Source: DATFML01 sp964571225 | GTDB taxonomy: Bacteria; Pseudomonadota; Gammaproteobacteria; DATFLG01 | Length of the DNA: 21,446 nt | Direction of reading: 5' to 3' | NCBI GenBank assembly: GCA_964571225.1 | Contig: CAZNBB010000061.1 | Coordinates: forward strand, 1 to 21,446 | Part shown: one piece after another, positions 8,194-16,804 of the stretch | How positions within the stretch are numbered: the first letter of the stretch is position 1 | How the letters are laid out: each line of letters starts with the position of its first letter | Notes under the pieces: model-generated | The model's database searches: none | Told to the model about the DNA's origin: nothing | Seen by the model: the letters and a program-made list of their open reading frames with translations, nothing else | Program-made: the position numbers and the translations under genes

Positions 8194-8649
8194 TCAGTGC
8201 CTGCAGGAGGACGGCAGGGACTTGCCAGGCACGGTCGTGGTCGTGGTGCTCCCGCAAACCCACTTTACACTGCCGCCAGTAGTCAGGGCTGAGAGCGTCA
8301 GCACGTCGCCATCGATCGCTTGGTTGGCGGCTTGGGGGGAAGTTTTGCTGTATTTGATCGCGATGACACCCGGTGTGGTGCCGGCGTCCACTTGGCTGAC
8401 ATAATTGCCAGTGATGCTGCCCTTGCTTGCAAGTCCCGCGGACTGGTTGGCGCTCGGGAACGAACCATGATCGTTGTAATACTCTGACAATGCCGTTTTC
8501 GCGCCATCAGCCAGCGACAGACCTTCAGAAACCTGGGCGCGGATGGTGTAGTCCTGATATGCCGGGATGGCGATGGCGGCCAGGATACCGATAATGGCCA
8601 CCACGATCATCAGTTCGATAAGAGTGAAACCCTGCTGTGTGCGCTTCAT
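8194..8649 (-). CDS. pilA: Type IVa prepilin (PilA-like), pilin copy 2 with Thr-rich disulfide loop
   Basis: A 151-residue prepilin with leader MKRTQQG^FTLIELMIVV, Glu5 and the conserved N-terminal helix nearly identical to copy 1. The mature form is about 144 residues. The C-terminal disulfide loop reads CGSTTTTTVPGKSLPSSC and contains five consecutive threonines absent from copy 1, a plausible O-glycosylation site. The start at 8649 is fixed by the leader and by AAGGGGAG about 7 nt upstream; the longer reading is not used. It has a strong sigma-54 promoter and is followed by a perfect inverted-repeat terminator. Being closest to pilRS and best equipped with signals, it is the likelier main pilin (inferred). 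Confidence 0.94.
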   Translation of the reverse strand: MKRTQQGFTLIELMIVVAIIGILAAIAIPAYQDYTIRAQVSEGLSLADGAKTALSEYYNDHGSFPSANQSAGLASKGSITGNYVSQVDAGTTPGVIAIKYSKTSPQAANQAIDGDVLTLSALTTGGSVKWVCGSTTTTTVPGKSLPSSCRH

Positions 8650-8741
8650 GTGCAACTCCCCTTGTTCATTAATACAGACGGACGCGGTTGAACGATTGGC
8701 CGTCCTCCCGGGCCCGGCCCGGAGAACGCTTGGCCTAAAGA

Positions 8742-8757
8742 AGCAGGATGCGTGCCA
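8742..8757 (-). promoter_or_regulatory. Sigma-54 (-24/-12) promoter of pilin copy 2
   Basis: The minus strand reads TGGCACGCATCCTGCT. The -24 element TGGCAC is perfect, the spacing GG-N10-GC is exact, and -12 is CTGCT. Transcription would start near 8731, leaving a leader of about 80 nt that includes a 10-bp palindrome at 8708-8717. This is the better of the two sigma-54 sites. Confidence 0.85.
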
Positions 8758-8895
8758 ATGACTCGACAGAGCGTCAAACCGCTGTCGGCGCAGGCAAAGT
8801 GTGACGGAGTTCACAGGTCGGTGGTGGCCTGCGTCTGCAAACAGTGAATTTGAGGAGCGGTGTTGCCCCTCGGGGGCTGACTCGGAAGGTCACAA

Positions 8896-8914
8896 GGTGA
8901 CGCGCCGCGTCACC
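8896..8914. repeat. 19-bp palindrome between pilR and pilin copy 2
   Basis: GGTGACGCG and CGCGTCACC flank a single central C, a perfect 9-bp dyad. A related GGTCAC lies just before it at 8888-8893. It is 21 nt past the pilR stop and about 140 nt upstream of the -24 box of the pilin promoter. It could be an enhancer-type activator site or the pilR 3' hairpin; no U tract follows on the minus strand. Confidence 0.5.
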
Positions 8915-8935
8915 CCAGTCGTGGACCGACGTTGT

Positions 8936-10312
<1,377 letters not shown>

Positions 10313-10387
10313 CGCGTTAGTGTACCGTTCCCGGCCTTCTGGTGCATGGGATCGGTGCCCTGTCTCCATGGACCTCCCGGACCCGGC

Positions 10388-12025
10388 TCATGAGCGTCCG
10401 CCATCGGTATCGTTGCTGAAGTCGATACGGAAGCAACTGCCTCCGCTGGTCACCGGTCGGTAGCTGAGTTCGGCCTGGTTGCGTTCGCAGAGCTCCCGGG
10501 AAATGTACAGCCCCAGCCCGGTCCCGCCGGCGTTGGTGGTGAAGAAGGGCTCGAACATCTGGGACTCGGCCTCCGGGGGAATGCCCGGACCATTGTCGAT
10601 CACCTCGAGGTAGGGGCGGCTTTCGGTTGAGCCCCCGGCACCGCCACGCAATACAACGTGCGGCGTGTCCTTGGCGCCGCCATGCTCCAGAGCGTTCTTG
10701 CATAGATTCCAGACCACCTGATGCAGGTGGGTGGGATCGAACTGGATGTGACTGTCTTCGGGTTCTACCTGAAATTCGACGCGGCCGGCCGGCACATGTT
10801 CGTATTGGCTGAACTCGCCGACGAAGTTCTCCAGCCAGGGGCCGAGGTCGATATCCTGGGGTTGGGCAGGCTCCCGGCGGGAAAGCTGCAGTACGTTTTC
10901 CACGATGGTGTTCATCCGTTCGCACTGCTCGCGGATGATTTCCACCAGCCGCCGGTCGCCGGTGGCCAGGTCCGGCGCCTCGTCCAGCAGTTGCCCGGCA
11001 TGGCTGATCGCTCCCAGGGGATTACGGATCTCGTGGGCGATGCTGGCCGTGAGCCGGCCCAGGGCCGCCAGCTTCAGCTGTTGGCTGCGCTGGGCCACGC
11101 TGGCCATGTCTTCCAGGAAGATCAACGCGCCGGTGTCGGATTCGGTCCCCAGGGGCGTGAAGTTGGGCGCGATGGCCGTTCCCCCGGTGGGAGAGCGGAA
11201 CGGTGCCGGCGGGCGTTCCGGCTGTCGACGCCAGGCGGCGAGACTTTGAGCCAGTTGCGGGGCGAGGGCGGCCAGGGGTTTGGCGGTCGGCCGTCCCGGC
11301 ATGCCGAGCAGGCGCCAGGCCAGCTCGTTGACCAGCCGCACCTTGCCCGCCTGATCCACCACCACCACCCCGGACTGCAGGTGCTGAATGATGTAGGCGT
11401 TCAAGGCTTCCAGGTTCGCTACATCGATGCCGCGGCGGGCGGCCAGGGCTTCGCTTTCGCGGACCCGGCGGGCCAGCATGTGGGCAAGGCTGGCGGTGGC
11501 GAAGAAGGCAGCGCCGAACAGCCCGGCGCGGGTGTAGTCGTCGCTGGCGATGGCAGCGCCCAGCAGGGAGCCATAGGCCTGCTCCGCCAGCACAGCCAGG
11601 GTCGCCAGGGCCGCGAACAGGTAGGCCAGTCGACCCGGCAGCAGCAGGCTGCCGGCCGCCACGGCCACTGCCAGCAGCACGCCCAGTCCGCTTTCCAAGC
11701 TGCCGCTGGCGTGCATCAGCAGCGTAATGGCGACCACATCCACCGAGATCTGGCCCAGCACCTGGAGCGGATAGGCCGGCCAGCGCCAGCGCCCGGCGAA
11801 CCCGGCGGCCAGGCCGAAAGCCAGGTAGGCAACGACGGTGGCTCCGAACAATTCCGGATTGCGGCTGCCGAGGGCGGTGGCCTGAGGGGCGACGAAGAAG
11901 ATGGTGGAGAGCAGGCCGGCGAGAATCAGCCGGTAGAACGTGAGCAGCCGCAGCGGCTTCCAGGTGAACTCGTCCTCGCGGGTGCCGGTCGGCGTAAACC
12001 CGTGCTCCGGGCGTCGGATTTTCAT
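10388..12025 (-). CDS. pilS: PilS, membrane sensor histidine kinase
   Basis: The 545-residue kinase has about six N-terminal membrane segments (roughly 30-185), as known for PilS, then a PAS-like segment at about 208-250 (YIIQHLQSGVVVVDQAGKV). The HisKA helix follows with phosphoacceptor H331 in ASIAHEIRNPLGAI. The HATPase domain has an N box WNLCKNALEHGG, DNGPGIPP, FEPFFTT and GTGLGLYI. In the family it senses pilin level in the inner membrane and controls PilR. The pilR start is some 75 nt downstream of the stop. ATG at 12025 is preferred; a frame extension to 12085 enters the inverted-repeat segment and is unlikely to be native. No strong ribosome site is visible at either start. Confidence 0.94.
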   Translation of the reverse strand: MKIRRPEHGFTPTGTREDEFTWKPLRLLTFYRLILAGLLSTIFFVAPQATALGSRNPELFGATVVAYLAFGLAAGFAGRWRWPAYPLQVLGQISVDVVAITLLMHASGSLESGLGVLLAVAVAAGSLLLPGRLAYLFAALATLAVLAEQAYGSLLGAAIASDDYTRAGLFGAAFFATASLAHMLARRVRESEALAARRGIDVANLEALNAYIIQHLQSGVVVVDQAGKVRLVNELAWRLLGMPGRPTAKPLAALAPQLAQSLAAWRRQPERPPAPFRSPTGGTAIAPNFTPLGTESDTGALIFLEDMASVAQRSQQLKLAALGRLTASIAHEIRNPLGAISHAGQLLDEAPDLATGDRRLVEIIREQCERMNTIVENVLQLSRREPAQPQDIDLGPWLENFVGEFSQYEHVPAGRVEFQVEPEDSHIQFDPTHLHQVVWNLCKNALEHGGAKDTPHVVLRGGAGGSTESRPYLEVIDNGPGIPPEAESQMFEPFFTTNAGGTGLGLYISRELCERNQAELSYRPVTSGGSCFRIDFSNDTDGGRS

Positions 12026-12075
12026 GAGGCCGATGGTAACCGATCCCGCCTGGCGTGTTGAGGTTTCCCGGGGTT

Positions 12076-12217
12076 TAGCCCGCATTTCTCGCCAGCCACC
12101 AACTCGGAAGCCGCTCCCTGCGTTGCATCACCTCCTGCATTCATGCAGTCGTGTGGCCGCGCATTTGCCGATATCTTGCGTGACTTCGCTACGATCCCCG
12201 GCGACAAATGCGGGCTA
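12076..12217. repeat. 142-bp segment bounded by 18-bp inverted repeats (MITE-like candidate)
   Basis: TAGCCCGCATTTCTCGCC at 12076-12093 matches the reverse complement of 12200-12217 at 17 of 18 positions. The interior (about 106 nt) holds no gene. No clear target-site duplication flanks it. The right end provides the TAG stop codon of the neighbouring small gene. It fits a non-autonomous insertion element or an intergenic repeat, but only one copy is in the window, so the mobile interpretation is inferred. Confidence 0.5.
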
Positions 12218-12439
12218 CGAGTGCGAGCTCAGCCGACGGTGTGCTTCGGAGCAGTAGTGGTGGTCGCCGACATTCAACGCCTCCGCCTCCGGGACGTATA
12301 GCCCGCAATGGTCGCAGCGGACCATGCGGCCCCCTTCCCGGCGCCGCAGTTTCGGGGTTTTCGGTTTGTCCGGCTGTTTGCGCAGCAGGTTGATGATGAA
12401 CCAGATGGCGAGCAGGATCAGAATCAGGCGTAGTCCCAT
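12215..12439 (-). CDS. PP0621-family small membrane-anchored zinc-ribbon-like protein
   Basis: A 74-residue protein with one N-terminal membrane helix (about 2-19), a basic linker (20-40), and a cysteine cluster RCDHCGLYVP...HYCSEAH with C42, C45, C63 and H67 positioned like a zinc-binding treble clef. The arrangement matches the PP0621 family, which I recall next to pilSR in pseudomonads. Function is unknown; location next to PilS hints at a link with pilus regulation. The ATG at 12439 is chosen because the membrane helix begins there; the longer reading from 12499 adds an uncharacteristic stretch. Its TAG stop lies inside the right arm of the inverted repeat 12200-12217, so its last residues may have been altered by an insertion. 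Confidence 0.75.
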   Translation of the reverse strand: MGLRLILILLAIWFIINLLRKQPDKPKTPKLRRREGGRMVRCDHCGLYVPEAEALNVGDHHYCSEAHRRLSSHS

Positions 12440-12505
12440 AGCCGTTAAAGTTTCCGGCTTCCGGGGTCGCGGCGCAAGACCCAATGTGTGTCGTTTCACG
12501 GTGCT

Positions 12506-12534
12506 TTGCGTGCCACGACCATTTACCTCAGAAT
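12506..12534 (+). promoter_or_regulatory. Weak candidate promoter for sucC
   Basis: TTGCGT at 12506-12511 and CAGAAT at 12529-12534 are 17 nt apart, each a partial match to -35 and -10. They lie in the 123-nt divergent gap between the PP0621-like gene and sucC. Low confidence. Confidence 0.25.
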
Positions 12535-12562
12535 ATGGGGCCTTTCAGACACGTGAAGCGCC

Positions 12563-13726
12563 ATGAACCTGCACGAGTTTCAGGCCAAAAGGCTGTTCGC
12601 CGACTACGGCATTCCGGCACCCGAAGGGGTGCTGGCGCGCTCTGCCGACCAGGCCGCTGAGGCGGCCCGTGACCTGGGCGGTCAGCGCTGGGTCCTCAAG
12701 GCCCAGGTCCATGCCGGCGGGCGCGGCAAGGCGGGCGGAGTGAAGGTGGTCGATGATCCCGAAGCCCTGACGAGTGAAGCGCAGCGGCTGCTCGGGAGCC
12801 GACTGGTGACCCATCAGACGGGCGCTCAGGGCTTGCCGGTGGAGGCCCTGCTGGTGGAACGGCCGGTGGCGACCGCCCGGGAACTGTACCTGGGGTTGCT
12901 GGTGGACCGCACCCGGGAACGGGTGGCGATCATGGCGTCCGCCGCCGGCGGCATGGACATCGAGGAAGTGGCGGCCACCCGGCCGCAGGCCATTCTGACC
13001 GAGGCGGTGGATCCGGCCGCCGGGCTGCAGCCCTACCAGTGCCGCAAGCTGGGTTTTGCGCTGGGGCTGGAAGCGGGGCAGCTGAAGAGCTTCGCGGGTC
13101 TGCTGCAGGGATTGTACCGCCTGTTCACCGAGCGGGACGCCAGCCTGGTGGAGATCAACCCTCTGGTGGTGACGGCAAGCGGGGAGCTGCTGGCCCTGGA
13201 TGCCAAGGTCAACCTGGACGACAACGCCCTTTACCGTCACCCCGACCTGGCCGCCTGGCGCGATCCCAGCCAGGAGGATCCCAAGGAGCGGGCCGCCCAC
13301 GAACACGGCCTGAACTACGTCACCCTGGACGGTTCCATCGCCTGCATGGTCAATGGCGCCGGGCTGGCCATGGCGACCATGGACCTGATCAAGCTCCATG
13401 GAGGCGAGCCGGCGAATTTTCTGGATGTGGGCGGCGGCGCGACGGCCGCGCGGGTGGCCGAGGCCTTCAAGCTGATTCTCTCCGACGCCAAGGTGAAGGC
13501 CATCCTGGTGAACATCTTCGGCGGCATCGTGCGCTGCGACCTGATTGCCGAAGGCATTATTCAAGCGGTGCGGGACGTGCAGGTGCAACTGCCGGTGGTG
13601 GTGCGCCTGGAAGGGACCAACGTGGAACGCGGTCGCGCCCTGCTGGCCGATTCCGGGCTCAATGTCACCACCGCCGACGATCTGACCGACGCCGCCCGCA
13701 AGGCGGTGCAGGCCGCCAACCCCTAA
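12563..13726 (+). CDS. sucC: Succinyl-CoA synthetase (ADP-forming), beta subunit
   Basis: At 387 residues it has the standard SucC length. It catalyses, with SucD, the substrate-level phosphorylation step of the TCA cycle, succinyl-CoA to succinate. The N-terminal ATP-grasp domain begins MNLHEFQAKRLF and has the nucleotide-binding WVLKAQVHAGGRGKAGG (K46). The C-terminal ligase domain carries NFLDVGGGA, VNIFGGIVRCD and VVRLEGTN, the phosphate and CoA-ligase signature. The start at 12563 matches the family N-terminus; its ribosome site (GTGAAG) is weak. sucD follows after 27 nt, so the two are co-transcribed. Here sucCD stands without the sucAB and sdh genes seen in enteric bacteria. Confidence 0.98.
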   Translation: MNLHEFQAKRLFADYGIPAPEGVLARSADQAAEAARDLGGQRWVLKAQVHAGGRGKAGGVKVVDDPEALTSEAQRLLGSRLVTHQTGAQGLPVEALLVERPVATARELYLGLLVDRTRERVAIMASAAGGMDIEEVAATRPQAILTEAVDPAAGLQPYQCRKLGFALGLEAGQLKSFAGLLQGLYRLFTERDASLVEINPLVVTASGELLALDAKVNLDDNALYRHPDLAAWRDPSQEDPKERAAHEHGLNYVTLDGSIACMVNGAGLAMATMDLIKLHGGEPANFLDVGGGATAARVAEAFKLILSDAKVKAILVNIFGGIVRCDLIAEGIIQAVRDVQVQLPVVVRLEGTNVERGRALLADSGLNVTTADDLTDAARKAVQAANP

Positions 13727-13753
13727 TCGGCAGCAGGAACCGACGAACCTTCC

Positions 13754-14626
13754 ATGAGCATCCTTGTCGACAAGACCACCAAAGTCATCTGCCAAGGCTT
13801 TACCGGCAAGCAGGGCACTTTTCATTCCGAGCAGGCGCTGGCTTACGGTACCCAACTGGTGGGCGGCGTGACGCCGGGCAAGGGCGGCAGTACCCATCTG
13901 GATCGGCCGGTGTTCGACACTGTGCACGACGCGGTGTCCGCCACCGGCGCCGATGCGACCATGATCTACGTGCCGGCGCCGTTTGCCGCCGACGCCATCC
14001 TGGAGGCGGCCGATGCCGGCATCCGGGTCATTGTGTGCATTACCGAAGGCATCCCGGTGCTGGACATGCTGCGGGTGAAGGCGGCCCTGCGGGGCAGCGA
14101 AGCGCGGCTGATCGGCCCCAACTGTCCGGGGGTCATCACCCCGGGAGAATGCAAGATCGGCATCATGCCCGGTTCCATCCATGCGCCCGGATCGGTCGGT
14201 ATCGTGTCGCGCTCCGGCACCCTGACCTACGAGGCTGTCTACCAGACGACCCGCTGCGGCTTGGGCCAGAGCACCTGCGTGGGCATCGGGGGCGACCCCA
14301 TCCATGGCATGGATTTCGTGGACTGCCTGCAGGCCTTCGAGGCCGATCCCCAGACCCGCGGCATTATCCTCGTCGGCGAGATCGGCGGCAGTGCCGAAGA
14401 AGCCGCCGCCGAGTATATCCGCGCCCATGTGAGCAAGCCGGTGGTCGCCTATATTGCCGGTGTGACCGCGCCGGCAGGCAAACGGATGGGACACGCCGGT
14501 GCCATCATCAGCGGCGGGGCGGGTACGGCGGCCGCCAAGATCGCCGCCCTGGAGGCGGCCGGCGTGGCGGTTGTGAGCTCGCCGGCGGACATGGGCGGCC
14601 GCCTCCACGAGCTGTTGCAGGGTTGA
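13754..14626 (+). CDS. sucD: Succinyl-CoA synthetase, alpha subunit
   Basis: This 290-residue protein is the full-length catalytic alpha subunit. The CoA-binding Rossmann domain opens with VDKTTKVICQGFTGKQGTFHSE, and GGVTPGKGG and IGPNCPGVITP follow. The phosphorylated active-site histidine is H247 in MGHAGAI. SRSGTLTYE (about 162-170) is the conserved ligase-domain segment. It pairs with SucC 27 nt upstream. The start is unambiguous from the family N-terminus MSILVDK. Confidence 0.98.
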   Translation: MSILVDKTTKVICQGFTGKQGTFHSEQALAYGTQLVGGVTPGKGGSTHLDRPVFDTVHDAVSATGADATMIYVPAPFAADAILEAADAGIRVIVCITEGIPVLDMLRVKAALRGSEARLIGPNCPGVITPGECKIGIMPGSIHAPGSVGIVSRSGTLTYEAVYQTTRCGLGQSTCVGIGGDPIHGMDFVDCLQAFEADPQTRGIILVGEIGGSAEEAAAEYIRAHVSKPVVAYIAGVTAPAGKRMGHAGAIISGGAGTAAAKIAALEAAGVAVVSSPADMGGRLHELLQG

Positions 14627-14688
14627 GCGCGGCGCCTTCGGGGCACGGACCCTGGCATGGGGCAGCGTCGCCGATGCTGTCGTCCGTT

Positions 14689-14694
14689 GAGGAG
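14689..14694 (+). promoter_or_regulatory. Ribosome binding site deciding the nadE start
   Basis: GAGGAG lies 5 nt before ATG 14700. It overlaps the in-frame GTG at 14694, which therefore cannot be the start. Confidence 0.75.
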
Positions 14695-14699
14695 TGATC

Positions 14700-16355
14700 A
14701 TGGCCGCTTCCCTTCGCATCGTGATGGCCCAGCTGGACATGCTGGTGGGCGACATTTCCGGCAATGCGCAACGCATCGTCGAGGCGTCCGCCCGGGCCCG
14801 CGACGAGCTCAAGGCCCATGCCATTGTCTTTCCCGAGCTGGCGTTGACCGGCTATCCGCCGGAAGATCTGCTGCTGCGCAGCGGTTTTCACCTCCATGCC
14901 CTCGCCGCCCTGGAGCGCATCAAGCGCGACGTGCAGGGCATCCATGTCATCGTGGGTCATCCCCAGCAGGCCATGGGCGGCGTGTTCAACGCCGCTTCGG
15001 TGATCCGGGACGGGCGCATCCTGGGCAGCTACTACAAGCAGCATCTGCCCAACTACAGCGTGTTCGACGAAAAGCGCTACTTCGCATCCGGAGCCGAACC
15101 TTGCGTGGTGGACATCGAAGGCGTGCCGGTCGGGGTCACCATCTGCGAGGACATCTGGATGCCGGGTTCAGCCCAGCAGGCCCGGGATGCCGGCGCCCAG
15201 GTGCTGGTGAATCTCAATGCTTCACCGTTTCACGCCGGCAAGGGGCGGGAGCGCGAAGCGGTGGTGCGCGAGCGCGTGCAGGAGACCGGGCTGCCGGTGC
15301 TGTACGTGAACCTGGTGGGCGGCCAGGACGAACTGGTGTTCGACGGCGAGTCCTTCGTGGTGGACGCAGACGGCGAGGTGACCCAGCGTGCACCCGCCTG
15401 CGTGGAGGGGCTCTATCCTGTGGATCTGGAGGTGGGCGAGAAGGTCCGGCCCATCGCCGGTGAGTGCTCGCCCATGCTGGACGAAGAGGCCAGCATCTAT
15501 CAGGTGCTGGTGCTGGGAGTGCGGGACTACACCCGCAAGAACGGCTTTTCCGGTGCGGTGCTGGGTTTGTCCGGCGGCGTCGACTCGGCCCTGGCGCTGA
15601 CCATTGCGGTGGACGCCCTCGGCGCCGATCAGGTCGAAGCGATCATGATGCCGTCGCGCTACACCGCCGATATGAGTCTCGAGGACGCCGAGGAACTCAG
15701 CCGGCGTCTGGGTGTGGTCCACAATGTCATTCCCATCGAACCGGCCTTCGGCGCCTTTCTGAGCATGCTCGAGGACGAGTTCGCCCACCGGCCTCCGGAT
15801 GCCACCGAGGAGAACATCCAGGCCCGTTGCCGGGGTATCCTGCTGATGGCCATCTCCAACAAGACCGGTCGCATTCTGCTCAGCACCGGCAACAAGAGCG
15901 AGATGTCGGTGGGCTACGCCACCCTGTACGGCGACATGGCCGGCGGCTTCGCGCCCATCAAGGATGTTCCCAAGACTCTGGTGTATCGCCTCGCCCGCCA
16001 CCGCAACCGCGACAGGGAAGTGATCCCGGAAAGGATTCTGGAGCGGCCTCCTTCGGCGGAACTGGCGGCGGACCAGAAGGACGAGGACAGCCTGCCGCCC
16101 TACGAGGTGCTCGATCCGATTCTGGAACGCTACGTGGAACGGGATTTCAGCGTGGAACAGATCGTGGCGGACGGGTTCGAGGAAGCGACGGTCCGCGAGG
16201 TGGCCCGTATGGTGGACCGCAATGAATACAAGCGCCGGCAGGCGCCGCCGGGCGTACGCATTACGCGCCGCGCGTTCGGACGGGATCGGCGCTATCCTAT
16301 CACGTCCGGCTACGTGGCCAGCGAATTCATGGATGGTCCCCACAGGGGTCGCTGA
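14700..16355 (+). CDS. nadE: Glutamine-dependent NAD+ synthetase
   Basis: The 551-residue enzyme makes NAD+ from nicotinate adenine dinucleotide, taking ammonia from glutamine. The N-terminal nitrilase-type glutaminase domain shows the Glu-Lys-Cys triad: E46 in VFPELALTGYPPEDL, K113 in SYYKQHLPNY and C149 in TICEDIW. The C-terminal synthetase domain has the ATP pyrophosphatase P-loop LSGGVDS (290-296), then STGNKSEMSVGYATLYGD. ATG at 14700 is set by the GAGGAG ribosome site. It lies 73 nt after sucD and is probably transcribed with sucCD. glnB follows 65 nt downstream; coupling of a glutamine-using enzyme with PII is suggestive only. Confidence 0.97.
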   Translation: MAASLRIVMAQLDMLVGDISGNAQRIVEASARARDELKAHAIVFPELALTGYPPEDLLLRSGFHLHALAALERIKRDVQGIHVIVGHPQQAMGGVFNAASVIRDGRILGSYYKQHLPNYSVFDEKRYFASGAEPCVVDIEGVPVGVTICEDIWMPGSAQQARDAGAQVLVNLNASPFHAGKGREREAVVRERVQETGLPVLYVNLVGGQDELVFDGESFVVDADGEVTQRAPACVEGLYPVDLEVGEKVRPIAGECSPMLDEEASIYQVLVLGVRDYTRKNGFSGAVLGLSGGVDSALALTIAVDALGADQVEAIMMPSRYTADMSLEDAEELSRRLGVVHNVIPIEPAFGAFLSMLEDEFAHRPPDATEENIQARCRGILLMAISNKTGRILLSTGNKSEMSVGYATLYGDMAGGFAPIKDVPKTLVYRLARHRNRDREVIPERILERPPSAELAADQKDEDSLPPYEVLDPILERYVERDFSVEQIVADGFEEATVREVARMVDRNEYKRRQAPPGVRITRRAFGRDRRYPITSGYVASEFMDGPHRGR

Positions 16356-16420
16356 TCGATTATTGCAGGCATATCGGGTATCTTGTTCACATTTTCGTAA
16401 GGATCCGGGGGGAGTAATCC

Positions 16421-16759
16421 ATGAAGAAGATCGAAGCGATCATCAAGCCCTTCAAACTCGATGATGTGCGTGAGGCGTTGTCGGAAATCGGCATCACGGG
16501 CATGACCGCCATCGAGGTCAAGGGCTTCGGCCGCCAGAAGGGCCATACGGAGCTCTACCGTGGGGCCGAGTATGTGGTGGACTTCCTGCCCAAGGTCAAG
16601 CTGGAAGTGGTGGTCAGCGACGAGCAGGTGGATCGCTGCATCGAGTCCATCACGGAGGCGGCCCGCACCGGCAAAATTGGGGACGGCAAGATCTTCGTGA
16701 CCAGCGTGGACAAGGTGGTGCGTATCCGCACCGGCGAGGAAGATCTGGCAGCCATCTAG
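16421..16759 (+). CDS. glnB: Nitrogen regulatory protein PII
   Basis: The 112-residue PII protein forms a cytoplasmic trimer that senses 2-oxoglutarate, ATP/ADP and, through uridylylation, glutamine. The T-loop carries Y51 in ELYRGAEYVVDFLPK, the residue modified by GlnD. The B-loop signature TGKIGDGKIFV and the C-terminal RIRTGEEDLAAI are intact. The N-terminus MKKIEAIIKPFKLDDVREAL is of GlnB rather than GlnK type, and no amtB is adjacent. A strong ribosome site (16407-16414, GGGGGGAG) lies 6 nt before the ATG. No sigma-54 site was found upstream, which fits GlnB better than an ammonium-regulated glnK. Confidence 0.97.
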   Translation: MKKIEAIIKPFKLDDVREALSEIGITGMTAIEVKGFGRQKGHTELYRGAEYVVDFLPKVKLEVVVSDEQVDRCIESITEAARTGKIGDGKIFVTSVDKVVRIRTGEEDLAAI

Positions 16760-16766
16760 CCCGTTT

Positions 16767-16797
16767 ATTGCATCAGCATCCGGGATGCTGGTGCAAT
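16767..16797. terminator. Hairpin between convergent glnB and nitroreductase genes
   Basis: The arms 16767-16780 and 16784-16797 pair over 14 bp (one G-U) around a CGG loop. It lies 7 nt past the glnB stop and 7 nt before the stop of the convergent gene, the expected spot for a shared bidirectional terminator. A clear U run is missing on both strands. Confidence 0.6.
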
Positions 16798-16804
16798 TCC
16801 CAGG

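Noticed and set aside
10721..12061. 446-codon frame antisense to pilS
   Set aside because: Gln/Gly/His-rich shadow translation without motifs.
12299..12315. Third TAGCCCGCA-like copy of the inverted repeat motif
   Set aside because: It lies inside the conserved CDHCGLYVP coding region of the small gene, so the partial match is probably coincidence.
12545..14824. 759-codon frame antisense to sucC and sucD
   Set aside because: Low-complexity His/Gly/Gln/Arg-rich translation typical of the reverse strand of GC-rich genes; sucCD on the other strand are certain.
16356..16420. Possible sigma-54 promoter for glnB
   Set aside because: No GG-N10-GC pair was found in this gap.
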